From: Oreohelix idahoensis
Lineage: Eukaryota; Mollusca; Gastropoda; Stylommatophora; Oreohelicidae
Direction: 5' to 3'
NCBI GenBank assembly: GCA_024509875.1
Contig: JAMPIV010011334.1
Coordinates: 82,885 to 146,884, forward strand
Length of the DNA: 64,000 nt
Position numbers and translations under genes: made by a program. The first letter of the stretch is position 1, and the number at the start of each line of letters is the position of its first letter. Below the pieces are notes generated by a model. That model was not told the DNA's origin and did no database searches. It worked only from the letters and a program-made list of their open reading frames with translations. Of the stretch, positions 21,001 through 31,013 are shown one piece after another.

Positions 21001-22092
21001 AATTCTCCAGTACAACATGGTCATTACTCATCACTGTCCGTGATACAGGATGAGGAAACAAGTTTTTCAGATGTAAATCTTCCTCTTCCAATGATCCCAC
21101 TTCATTCCAGTGAATCATGGAAGAACGTTACTGTCTCTCCTGATTTGTCTCTAGGAGAACAGCGACAAGTTTCAACTATGTTGCAAACATTTCAGGATGT
21201 ACTCACTGACATCCCTGGACAAACGAATGTCATTCAACATGACATTGTTCTAACTGACCATACTCCTATTAGGGTTAGACCTTATCCTATACCTATACAT
21301 TTTCAAGCACAGGTCGAGAAAGAGTTGGATGAGATGATAGATTTGAAAATAATCGAACCATCCACCTCTGCATATTCTTCGCCGATGGTTATTGTGCGTA
21401 AAAAAGACAATAACATACGTCTTTGCGTTGACTATCGAAAATTGAATCAAGTAACGAAGTTCGATGCCGAACCTATGCCTTTACTGGAAGAGCTACTTAC
21501 TCGACTCTCCAAATCTCATTTTTTCACTAAACTTGATTTGTCTAAAGGATATTGGCAAGTTCCTTTATCTGAACGCGCCAAACCTCTCACGGCTTTTTCA
21601 ACACCTAGAGGTTTCTTCCAATGGAATTTTATGCCTTTCGGTCTTATGAACGCACCAGCTACGTTCGTACGCATGATGCGCCGAATCCTATCTTATCGGT
21701 CAGATGTCATTGCATATCTAGACGACATCTGTCTTTTCAGCGATACTTGGGAAGATCACTATTCAGGGTTAGATGAATTGCTGTCTACTTTGCGTGAGCA
21801 CAACCTGACAGCGAAACCCTCTAAAGCCTATATTGGTTTTAGCGAAATTTCTTTCCTAGGCCACCGAGTTGGTCATGGTTTCCTAAAGACAGAGGACCAT
21901 AATACTAGTAAGATACTTAACATCTCAATCCCTAAGACTAAAAAACAGGTGAGAAGTCTGTTAGGTCTTATTCAATTTTATGGCAGATTCATTCAGAATC
22001 TATCCTCTATCATGGCACCTCTCTCAACACTTCTAAAGAAAGGTTCGCCTAATGTGGTCCACTGGTCAGGAATGCCAATGCTCTCTGGATAA
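18058..22092 (+). CDS. pol: B1 Gag-protease-integrase-RT polyprotein (1344 codons)
   Basis: The order is read directly. A Gag-like region (about residues 20-200) is followed by a basic N/R/G/Y-rich stretch. A CPQC-X13-CGH motif lies at 19189-19248. The protease has DSG at 19348-19356. The integrase zinc arm (HX6H, CX2C) comes next, then the integrase core with D 20146, D 20326 and E 20434 (DD35E) and a GPY/F-type tail (KGPYDIISK). Reverse transcriptase has CVDYRKLN and YLDD at 21715-21726. There is no CCHC knuckle. Integrase therefore precedes RT, as in Gmr1-type elements. The frame ends early because two bases are missing near 22066; RNase H continues at 22052-22528. All catalytic residues checked are present. 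Confidence 0.92.
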   Translation: MEKLRLTSMSNVNQASSGNGKPSTYKVKVPPFNQSSDDITFWLDRFERSCRTHNVDKSQYANQLSENLKGESLTRLCLVGEADKDNYDVIRAALIKKYQLSEEGYRLLFKTMVPETGVEFSEFTAKARLTVDRWIELSKTEKTYEGLMDLLLRDKIMSCVNKPFLEFIHERKPKSLKEMEEYCSQYVTAHPDVTFGNTKIKESMPVASATPYNPNYSHRFQGPQNRFDKKGNHNSYQNQGNQSFQGSSSKNWRRPDSSRHRGGHNYRNFRRGSNYRNYQGYPSWSQQDHNYRDTHYNEYDNGNQGNYDSNPNRGYNRGNNNYRGDNNRGRSQNKRHKPHFQANSVQQESNEAYKQSKDNNDASNMACAAFDFGRASQCPQCKTLFEPTTVSTLSCGHPLPALPASVAHDGRGSLVLHKGLVNNNPVSVLFDSGCTTIGVRQSLVDPSRATGQVVKCVTFGGTLEKYSTAIIRIATPFFTGDVHACLLPNPIADLIIGRIHGVKECTPQQISTWERQNMQIANAVVTRAQALNVPQTSSIEDNEVHNQDNPLVISRDSFIKQQEDDPTLKKFFILATKGDPNKDTSRKSWITKKNGVLVRMVQDSITSSHSQILVPKNLRVKILQHAHDSQCAGHMGFSRTKSRVLAAFFWPLVNKDIRIYCRSCKVCQEVKSKGPRHAAPIQAADIPIRPFQKMAIDIIGPFKIKSARGHQFILTCVDMCTRWPEAIRLKSITTADIADALWLIFSRLGFPGEILSDHGTQLISDTMSQVMSTLQIDRSLSSIYHPMSNGMVERLNRTLKNLLGKITEDHPQDWDRVLPAALFAYREVPNEHTGFSPFELVFGARPRGPMSLLHDLITSDNIDDDTKSSYEYVIALRQKIIEACKLATSSSEFAKQKARQFANKKRCLRQLCPGDKAFVLLPCRENRLLISLKGPYDIISKISDVDYIVDIDGKHKTFHINMLTEFHERPDYLQPIFQATDNSPVQHGHYSSLSVIQDEETSFSDVNLPLPMIPLHSSESWKNVTVSPDLSLGEQRQVSTMLQTFQDVLTDIPGQTNVIQHDIVLTDHTPIRVRPYPIPIHFQAQVEKELDEMIDLKIIEPSTSAYSSPMVIVRKKDNNIRLCVDYRKLNQVTKFDAEPMPLLEELLTRLSKSHFFTKLDLSKGYWQVPLSERAKPLTAFSTPRGFFQWNFMPFGLMNAPATFVRMMRRILSYRSDVIAYLDDICLFSDTWEDHYSGLDELLSTLREHNLTAKPSKAYIGFSEISFLGHRVGHGFLKTEDHNTSKILNISIPKTKKQVRSLLGLIQFYGRFIQNLSSIMAPLSTLLKKGSPNVVHWSGMPMLSG

Positions 22093-22528
22093 GATTAAAA
22101 CACTGTTTTCAACACCACCTATTTTGGTGCTACCCACTAAAGATAAGACATTCGTTCTTCGTAGTGACGCTTCATCCACTGGGATTGGAGCGGCACTAAT
22201 GCAAGAGTACTCTGGAACTCTGCATCCTGTAATGTATATTTCCAGAAAACTTAATGCGGCAGAAAGGAATTATTCGGTTTTAGACCGTGAGCTATTAGCT
22301 ATGGTTTGGTCGATCCTCAAACTACAGAGATTCCTTCTAGGCGCACATTTCATAGTAGAAACCGACCAAAAAGCTCTTACTGCTATACAGAGTAAGAATT
22401 TGAAGAGCTCGAGGTCTACTCGATATGCAATTGCTCTTCAACCTTTTCATTTCTCTGTGCGAGCTATTCGTGGATCAGATAATGTGATGGCAGACATTCT
22501 GTCAAGATGCCCACATGATTCCACATAA
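22052..22528 (+). CDS. pol: B1 RNase H, shifted from the RT frame
   Basis: The same polyprotein after a two-base loss: the RT frame reads VVHWSG while this frame reads QECQCSLDKIK, which matches B2 without a break. RNase H acidic residues are seen in RSDASSTG, DRELLAM and ETDQKAL. It ends CPHDST and TAA; 483 bases of 3' untranslated sequence precede the LTR. Confidence 0.85.
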   Translation: MWSTGQECQCSLDKIKTLFSTPPILVLPTKDKTFVLRSDASSTGIGAALMQEYSGTLHPVMYISRKLNAAERNYSVLDRELLAMVWSILKLQRFLLGAHFIVETDQKALTAIQSKNLKSSRSTRYAIALQPFHFSVRAIRGSDNVMADILSRCPHDST

Positions 22529-22993
22529 CTATTAGGGCTTAGACTTCTTGATATGTCTAGTTCTATAGTAGTTCCTTTTCTATATCATGATAGATACACA
22601 TTTGTAATTTAATAATATAATGATTGTATCACTACATAGCGGTTCATGGATGTTTATTCACCGCTGTGCTTTGATGATTTTTTCTTCATAAATCATAAAT
22701 TTAAGATATCTAATACGAAATGATGATATGAATTTTTTAGGCATTGTGTAATTGCCAGAATTGTATTATACTTTGATGACACCTTCCTGGAAAAATATAC
22801 TTGTAGAGAAATAATTTCTCTCAGTTTATGAGACACATTCTCACCAGTCGCTCCATAAGTCGACTTAGCCTCATATTAGGCGTTATAGGTATTCCTAATA
22901 TTTTCATCTGCGCATTATTCATGCGTTGTGAGCCTATTGTACGTTGCTCCTAGATGTATTTCAAAAAAAAAAAAATGTTCCCTTTTTTTTTCC

Positions 22994-23011
22994 CGGGAGG
23001 TGTGGTAAGAC
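22994..23011 (+). promoter_or_regulatory. Polypurine tract region of B1
   Basis: After an A13 run, atgttccc and a T run, the sequence cgggaggtgtggtaagac abuts the 3' LTR. B2 has the same architecture before its LTR (A run, atgcaa, T run, caggggggtgggag). Confidence 0.55.
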
Positions 23012-24492
23012 TGTTACGTGCAGTCTTTGATATCTTACAATATTATACATAGGTAATTTTTTAGTGCTTAAGGGAAAGTCATTATTGAGTTACTTCCCTT
23101 GAAAGTTGTGTCGGCTCTTTCGATCAAACTCCGCGGATGAATCCATTTTACTGCGATTTATTCGTTGTTTGGGTAATAATAGATTGTTCTTGCTTCAGAA
23201 TATCTATGGCCTGAATTTATGTGTATTGTTTGTCTGAGTAGGACGAGTCTGTCTTATATCTGTATATCTTTACATATCTAAGTCGAACTATATGTTCTGT
23301 TGTCTCTAGAGAGGTCGAAGGCTATTCGGCGGATGTGTCGCTAGAGTGTGGTGTGATTTGGCTTCGTCCTGATAGGGACTGTGTTTCCTATGTCGGCCTG
23401 TCGCCGGGGAAAAAGTGATCTCAGTATTTGTGGGGAAAGTGATAGTCGTCTAGACCTATCGTGTATGCTTTACCCCAGTGTTTATGCGTATTGCCAAGGA
23501 ATGGCAGTTTCATATTTCCTATACCAAGGTAATCAAAGATACTCTTATGAACTCTCGATCGAAGCCACCATTTTCGATAGTTACGATTTGAATGTCTAAG
23601 AGAATATATTTGACTCGATGAAAACGACTTCGATTCCTAGCAGCACTATATTCTGTAGAATGCAGTCAATTGTTCATGATCAAATCTACAGAGCAATGCA
23701 ATGTTTTATGAATGACTAACTTTAGGACAGATTCCTTATCTGTATCCAAACGTGAGTGACAGCTCACGAGTGAAGCCATCTTGGATCCAAACATGTAGTG
23801 ACTTTCAAGAAGAGAAAAGGGGATGCCCGTATTATTGCTTGTTTAGTCCAGAGATCACTGCTACACATGAGAACCCTTTATTAGCGGTTCAATATTATTA
23901 TATGAAAAAATATGTGCTGAACATTATGTTGAAGAATCGTCGCTAAACGAGATTAGGTTTAGAAGCCATCTGAAATATTGTTTATAAGCTGACGTGCTCA
24001 GTCAGTGAAGTCAGATGATTTATATGTATGGGCGATGCTGAGGGCTTGGCTACTGATAGTCCATTATAATATTAATCTACATGAGTGCCCATGTAACATA
24101 ACATTGCAAGACCAGTTATCCACTGTACCATGATGTATTATGCCAACCTGTGATTTGTCACTATCTGTGCTGTCGAGTGTGTACGTCCAATTAAACTTTA
24201 GAAAAGGTACACAGTCGTTGGTGTCGATGACTTCCAGTCATACATGAGTGTGAGAAAAGAACATTTGTCAACAACACGAACCCTTATCATCATTCGCACA
24301 TTGTACACTCAATCCATGTCTACACACCACTGCGTAGGTCAAGTTGACATTCCATACACTACAGTGGAGCAAGCAACACCATAGAGATCTTATCCACTGA
24401 TGATGATGATGTCTGCTTCCATCCACTTATATTTATCCTTTTGGTGGATATCATTAACGGGAATAAAAATCCAACTTTATTCAACTTTATCA
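23012..24492 (+). repeat. 3' LTR of B1 (1481 bp)
   Basis: Almost identical to 14952-16436. The differences seen are attatcgc/attattgc near 15774/23834, one base in gaaaaagaaca, and one fewer atg in an (atg)n run near 16345/24400. Followed by the duplication gtgta. Confidence 0.93.
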
Positions 24493-24497
24493 GTGTA

Positions 24498-26598
24498 ACA
24501 ATCAATTGCATGTTCATTGGCTTTGACGATGTTGCCTGGGTATATAAACAAAACCATCTCAAATCTAAGAAACAATAATTATCTATTTCACATTGATAGC
24601 TCCTTTTCTTGACGTTGTCCATGTAGATTATGAAACGTTTCGGTGATACACCCGTGTCCTCTCTAAAATGTTACGACATTCAGTTGAATAGGAGAGTGAA
24701 CTTATGTGAATAGGGAAGTGATGATGTGATATATTAAGTGTTACAACACTGATGTCCCATCTACACTGTCTATCTGTCTCTCAATACTCCGCCGCTGTAT
24801 GATTATACACAGGTATACATAGACTGTCCAAAGTAGGGGTGGGGTATGTTGTGTGGGTTATCTCCAAGACGAGGACGTACTGATGAAAACCTTGGTAGTA
24901 ATGAGAACGTGGAAGATATACTGTCCTTCAATATTTGGAAATCAGTCTCTAGCTGTGACAAACTGTTGACCTTTGTCTCAGGAAAATGTGAGCTGTTTGA
25001 TCTTGAAAAGGCACTGATTAGACCGGAGTATTCACACAATCATCATCTGATCACGCTTGAAGCTGGTGCAATGAAGCTGGTCTGAGTGAATGTACGTCGT
25101 GCAATATACGATGAAAGTAGATTAACTCACTTCATGAACTGACGTAGTGTGTAGTTGATTTTAGTGATTTGAGCTTAATACCTTGGCGAATCAATTGTTG
25201 ACTAAGTGATCTTGGTAGGTAGACTCATCAACTTGTGAGTATGTTCTCCTGATTCACGAAATACGTTCTGAGTCTTGACATAAATATGAGAATCAACATG
25301 TGCGTGCTTTAGCATGACTCATGCGGTAAGCTTTCGAGTGAGTTGAACTTGATATATGTATATGGAATCAACTTGTGAGCACTCGATAACAGGTAAATAA
25401 AATGCTGCGCCAACAACGTTTACAAACGCGGCAAGAAAAATCTGCTTTGTAACTTAGGAAGTGTACCATGTCCTATCTTGTGAATTCTGCTACCCGGACG
25501 TACGATTTCATAGCTTCTATCCTGTTAGACGAACAACGTGTAATTAGTAGACTCAAACTTCTGCTGTACTCCCTTTCCTTTCCCAAATTCCTTAAGAACA
25601 CTATAAAATGTCTTTCCACAGATATGAATCAAATATCCACACAAGAATGAAACATTAGAGCAAACTGTACAAAGGCTATGCGATTGATAACACTCTTATG
25701 TCCCACGATGTTGAAAACACAGTACTGTCATTCTGGCGAACATCTTACATTTCTGATTTGCCAATGTGTCAGAGGTCGTTACCTGTGTCGTATGACTCCG
25801 CCTCTAATCCAATAGGTTTTGATCTATCTTGCATTGTGATGCTGTGATGTATTCAATCCATGTCAATCGCTAAAATAGTGGGCTCTCGCAACCAACTCTT
25901 CAATTTCGTGCTGCGGGTTCTTTTTGAGAGACAGACCGTGGTTATGGTTTGGCCACCCAATGCAGGAATCACCCTGCCCCCTCTGTCACAAAGCATTCTG
26001 TCTTTTGTAGCCGCTTCGCGCGAAGTGCGTGCTATCATTTGTCTCAATGTCGTGAGGCGGTTTTCTTAATCTCCTTGTTCCTTATCTCGCTAGGTACTTG
26101 ACATCCAAGAGGCTTAAACCGCTATCATCGGCTACCATTTGGCAACACGCATTCCTGTGAGTGTCACGAGCCCTTTGTCGCGACGTGCTATTGTGTCGCA
26201 ACGTGGCAACAGTCGTGTTGACTAATCAGCGGATTAGGTATGAAAAGACTTCTCTTTATTGCCAAGCCGGGAGTCTCCCAAAATTTAAAAAAATCTCGTC
26301 TAATGTGGCTACGTGAGTTTACCAAGATTTTCACGAAGCCGTGTAGGTTCCGAAAAATATCGCAAGGTAGTGAAATAAATCAAAGGTATGTTAAGTTACA
26401 CGTAGGTTCGAGCCGTGATTAAGAAATATTACTTTAACAATGATGAAAGAGCAAAATGAGAGTACTGTACATTTTAAAGACATGCTTGAATATTATGGTT
26501 GTATTGTGTCTACTAATGCTAAACGCAAACAAACAAGCAAAAAAAAAAACCAATAACAAAATTTGTCATGAAAAATAAAAAAATATATATTGTACAGT
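24498..26598 (+). other. Intron 1, middle part
   Basis: The first 140 bases continue the degenerate repeat that flanks B1 (atgttgcctgggtatataaa near 24528; acgttgtccatgtagattat near 24613). From 24640 to 26598 I see no gene, RNA or element that I can support. Confidence 0.45.
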
Positions 26599-26610
26599 AC
26601 AGTAATTTTA

Positions 26611-26882
26611 CGCGGTAGCATAGTGGTTAGTGCACTGGCTTCCTAGCGCAGTGGTCTATGGTTCGATCCCCAGATGAGGCGGAAAAATTTTTAGGCCACA
26701 AACGGCTCCTGGGTCGACCCAGCCCCAAATGGGTACCAGAGCTACTCTGGGAAGGTTAAGGCGGCCGGCGTGATGCCGACCACATCACCCCTCGTGTGCC
26801 GACGGTCAAGATAATATGGGCCTAACACCATATTCCCAATATGCCTCAATGGGCGTGTAACGGGTTCCTTTACCTTTACCTT
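26611..26882 (+). mobile_element. tRNA-derived SINE with 12-bp target duplication
   Basis: The 5' part resembles a tRNA gene, with an A-box-like tagcatagtggttagtgc and a perfect B-box ggttcgatccc at 26660-26670. A unique body of about 200 bp follows (gggtaccagagctactctgg, ggccggcgtgatgccgacc), then a tail of ccttta units. The duplication acagtaatttta is exact at 26599-26610 and 26883-26894. RNA polymerase III transcribed and LINE-mobilised by analogy with the class; the partner LINE is unknown. Confidence 0.9.
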
Positions 26883-26894
26883 ACAGTAATTTTA

Positions 26895-27686
26895 AATTAA
26901 CAATTTCAAAACACTTTATCAGAACAAACTCGTGTGCTAGCCTCTACCTCTCACGATTGCTGCAGTTTAAGAAGATCTGGCGATTTCGTTTATCATTCTT
27001 CTTATTCATCATCATGATCATCATCATTATCATCATCTGCCTGAATGGCGAGGGACACTTGTCTCTGTACAAGAAAATAGGATACTCACGTAAAAATCAA
27101 TGTCAGGTTAGACATTAAAAATAACCTGAGATTTCGCCTCGAGTATTAGCGGGCGTATAAAAAAAAAAAAAAAAAAAAAAAATCTTCTTTTATTTCTTCA
27201 TAGTTATCCTCTTCTTGAATAACGTAAACAATTTTCTCTTCCATCAACGTTAGGAAGTCGTATTCGTCTGTATCACTTTTAACCTATTCTGCGACTTCTT
27301 CTGTTGCACAATCAGAACAGCTATGAATGTTGTTATATTTTCAAAAAGCTCAGATCCACTTCAGAGATGTAATTGTTTTCCTAAACAGCTTTCCACAAAC
27401 TGTGTCAGCGCTCCTTGGTTATGATGAGCTGGTTAGTTGGTAGTTCGGACCATCAGGGCTCGGATAATTGGAGTTCTAATTTACATTATGTTTTACGTTA
27501 CTCTTCTACATCAAGAAAACACCATATTTCTTTAATAGACACCATAAATATAAAAATTACAGAGAAGCAGTGAATTATTATGTAATCAGTCTTACAGACT
27601 GTCGCCGAATTAAACAATGTTTCTTATAGCCACGTTTTTCCTCAACAAAATACGTGTGTCACTCATAATCATTATATTTTTTGTAG
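26895..27686 (+). other. Intron 1, right part
   Basis: Contains a (tca/atc)n microsatellite near 27008-27040, a poly(A) run of about 23 at 27160-27182, and the branch/polypyrimidine region before the exon 2 acceptor. No other feature recognised. Confidence 0.4.
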
Positions 27687-27901
27687 GTCTCGCCGTTTCT
27701 GACCTAGGCTGCCTCACAACGCTTGTATGGACAAACATTTGCTTCACGCCAGACTTTACTAACTCAGATTTACCTTTCATTCCCTCGGAATTTCAGTTCC
27801 TCACCGGTGCCTTGCCACATTTTACCTTTTGTCGTATCACAGCCTGGATCACAGCCTTCATCACCATGGAGAGATGTGTGTGTATTACAGCACCATTACA
27901 G
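27687..27901 (+). CDS. Class A GPCR, exon 2 (TM2, ECL1, TM3)
   Basis: Acceptor ttttttgtag|gtctcgcc at 27686/27687. The exon encodes residues 69-140: TM2 with LAVSDLG (the class A LxxxD), extracellular loop 1, then TM3 starting at the conserved Cys117 and ending with ERC at 130-132 in place of DRY, followed by CITAPLQ. The donor is ttacag|gtttga, phase 0, a weak GT site. A similar acag|gtttga occurs 38 bases downstream but lies beyond an in-frame stop. Frame and phase agree with both neighbouring exons. Confidence 0.85.
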
Positions 27902-27970
27902 GTTTGATTTACAACTAAAGTGTGTGATTGTCAATTACAGGTTTGATGTACAGTTAAGGATTACTAAAGT
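27902..27970 (+). other. Start of intron 2
   Basis: Short host sequence between the exon 2 donor and the LINE target duplication gattactaaagt (27959-27970). It repeats acaggtttgat at about 27897 and 27937. Confidence 0.5.
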
Positions 27971-30827
27971 AATGAGAGATGTGTGCTTTCTGTGCTTTTC
28001 TGTGGTGTGGAGTGCTGGAGAGTCGCAGAGAAGGAGATTTCGAAATCGTCCGCTTTCCACACAATCTGCCTATAGAAAGTTCTCGAGTCTTTTGGCCGAA
28101 TACCATTACCAGGCGAGAGCTGCTTGCTCGGAGTGAGCAATAGGACAGGCACACTGTCGTGGCTGGCAGGCGCTGGAGTTGGGGTTGCCACGTCCTCATG
28201 GAAAACCCAGATGCCATCACGGGAGCAGCTATGGACCTCTGAGGGAAAACGAGAGAGAGGACGACCTAAAACAGCTCGTCGGGGCTGTGGAGGCCGAGAT
28301 GCGGGGAATGAGCCGGAGCTGGGGCGCTGCACGAAGGGTGGCCGCCGACCGAGTTAAGTGGAAGCAGTTTTTTGCTGCCATACATGACGCCACCAGGCGT
28401 AATGGCTGTCGCAGAGAGATTTATGATTAATAAATTTCTATATCTTTTCTCTATTCTACCCGTGTCTTCTACTTTATTATCGCTCTTTTATCCTTTCTTT
28501 TTTTCGCATTCGTCTGTATGTGAAAAACGTAACTCTCTCATTCGTACCTTCGCATGTCTCTTTTCTTATTTAGCAACGCATTTTTATTGCTGTTAAGCTA
28601 GGTTCGTGAGGAGACCGAATAGTGTGAAATTCAGTCTCGACAGACATGGGATGGCAGACATATCGTCTAACATTTTCACATGACACGAAGCTTCTACGGT
28701 TAAGTTTCTCGGTGTTAGGTGTGAAAGGCGCCAACATGCAGCGCTCGGATATGACCATAGGTAACGAATAGTGTGAAACGCGTCTGGCAGTTTCAGTGCC
28801 GTCGTCTGAGTTTTATGTAGGTGCTAAGACGGGAACTATTTCGGGTTTTCGAGAATTAGGAAATCATTTCTTTTCATAAGATATAAACCCCAGTAGTTAG
28901 ACTTCAGGCATTCAGTACTCCTTAGTTGCAGTAGACGGATCGCTCGTGCTAGAGTATAAGCTTGTATAGCGAAGTTATTAGTTTTCTCGTCAATTTTTGC
29001 CGAGCTTCTGGAATACCTATCTAGTGAATAATTCTAGTCTTGGTGATAGCCATAGTTCTGTTTGGAGGTAATATTATATCTAGTATTTTGTGAGTGATTT
29101 AAGTGGTAAATCGACTATTTTATTTTCACTAGTTAGATTTCTGTGCAGAGGGATTAAATTATACGTCTGTTATATTCTCTAGTTACTGCGTTACAGTGGA
29201 AAGGAGAGTAAATTATTATTTCTAGCTTAAACTCATGCAGCTGTAAATAAAATTTAATTAAATTGCTAGTAATCAGTCGAGAATATTTTAAACTAACTTA
29301 TAACTGCACTGATTCACCTTTGAGTATTGACGAAATACGTATGTATTTCTAATTCATGATGATTGACTTTTATGAATATTATATTTTACGCGAGGATAGG
29401 AGGTGTATAATATTGTGATTAAATATTTTGTACTTTTCTCTTCCTTATACAGTTTTGGGTCAGCCCAACTTTAACCAGCGGTTTTAGTACAACTGAGAGA
29501 ACAAACATTTTTATCTTTAACCACGTGGCTTTACAAGTTAACACCTGTCTGGCAGTGTGTGTGCCTCCAGAAATAGACAGAGTACAAATCTCACTAACGG
29601 TTTTACAGACTAAATGCCTTCACTGTGCCTATTGCGCCAGATTATATTTCTTCACAAACTCTCATATATGCAGCCCTGTGGCTAGAAAAACTACAAATCA
29701 TTAACATTCCGACATTTTGACTTATTGTGGTGTGACCAATAATTATCTATTGAGAGAATTTACCGACCGGTCATCTTCCTAAATAAGGGAAACCTCGTGA
29801 TTCTGACACTGTGTGCCCGCTTAAATCTAATTCTTACCTGAACTGAGTAAATTGACACTAACTTAAATCTGTAAAGAAAACTATCGCATGAAGAGGACGC
29901 TCCCCGGACCCATTGGATGAAACCAAAATCTGCAGAGCTGGGATCCGCTTCATCATAAAGACAGACAGATTAAACGGTGTGTGTGTGTACTAACGTGCGC
30001 CAGACGGCGAACACCAGCAAGATTTTAGGTACGAAAAGTGAGACAGGGGCCCCTGCTGAAAGAACCGGGTGAAAGCAGAACGAGTGATTCTTTTCATTTT
30101 TATTTTCAGGCACCCAATTTTTTGTAATTTCATTTATGCAAAGATTGTTGCAAATGACATTTCCTCTTAGACTAGGTTCAGGTATTAACTCTGCTCTTAC
30201 ACTCTAGAGGGTAAACCTTAGACTATAGCGTATGAATCCGTGACTTTTTTGGGGCTATCACTTTTCTTCTAACAGGATCATGGGCAAAACATAGAGAGAA
30301 AAGATTACACCTATGGGTCTATTATTCGTTTAGTAATTCATTAACCTGTGTGTAATTATATGTGCTTGATAAGCAAACTTATTTGTTGTGGACAATTTGC
30401 TTTATGTTAATAAAATTTACATAAACGTATACCAGTGTGTTAGTCAGCATGTCCCAAATACCTATATTCCATTGTTATAGTTTTCACGGCTGTACGTCTA
30501 AACGTTCGTCACTTGTGTGCGCGAGTCTGTGAGTGGTTGATATAGAGTACATCTATATAACTGAGAAGTCTGTCTGACTAATACTTTTATCTGTTGTAGA
30601 GATAGGCTGAGCGAGAGATTTGTTTCTCGAGCCTCATGGACAGCTTCTTACGTATTTTTCCACCATCTCACTCGTGAAATCTATTTCTACTATTATATCT
30701 CACTGAACTATCACCTATTCTATTGCTATTCAGAAGGGACCAATCTAAGTCTTAATTCACCTATCAAAAATCTACGACAATGGCCACTGACTACATTGAC
30801 AGTCGGCGGCTAAGGATCATAGAAGAA
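27971..30827 (+). mobile_element. Decayed LINE fragment, split by a solo LTR
   Basis: 27971-28406 carries broken LINE C-terminal sequence (AGRRWSW, then shifted frames), and 30780-30827 carries its 3' end (actgactacattgacagtcg, then gaagaaga). The parts match the element at 9751-10120 if 28407-30779 is removed. The 12-bp duplication gattactaaagt is present at 27959-27970 and 30828-30839, so the LINE inserted into GPCR intron 2 and was later hit by the LTR element. Confidence 0.85.
28407..30779 (+). mobile_element. Solo LTR of family C (2373 bp)
   Basis: Begins tgtcgcagagag and ends aaaaatctacgaca, with the target duplication atggc at 28402-28406 and 30780-30784. It has a TATAAA near 28882 and an AATAAA near 29246, again leaving a very long U5. 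It is similar along its length to the 5' LTR of element C (45507-49221), with clear divergence. No interior is left, as expected after recombination between the two LTRs of a former full element. Confidence 0.9.
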
Positions 30828-31013
30828 GATTACTAAAGTGTGTGAATGTCATTGCAGCATATTCAAAATCACAAATCAATTATGTCCTTCGAAGCAGTTT
30901 AGCGATGTGTTCTACACAAGATTTGTGTGTGTGTGGACATAATCTCTTCTGTAGTAGTAGACTGTTTTAGACGCATCTAATCTTCTGTTTTATATTTCCG
31001 TACCTTACATGTA

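Larger units (their letters stand above)
14952..24492 (+). mobile_element. LTR retrotransposon B1 (Ty3/gypsy type, integrase before RT), complete
   Basis: LTRs at 14952-16436 and 23012-24492 begin tgttacgtgcag and end caactttatca. The target duplication gtgta is at 14947-14951 and 24493-24497. The interior carries gag, protease (DSG), integrase (HHCC, DD35E), reverse transcriptase (YLDD) and RNase H, in that order. By eye the two LTRs differ by about three substitutions and two small indels, so the insertion into GPCR intron 1 is recent. The coding region has four lesions (below) and is not intact as given. It lies in the same orientation as the receptor gene. Confidence 0.95.

Noticed and set aside
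26611..26690. A functional tRNA gene
   Set aside because: The A and B boxes belong to a SINE head; acceptor-stem pairing is lacking and a SINE body with target duplications surrounds it.
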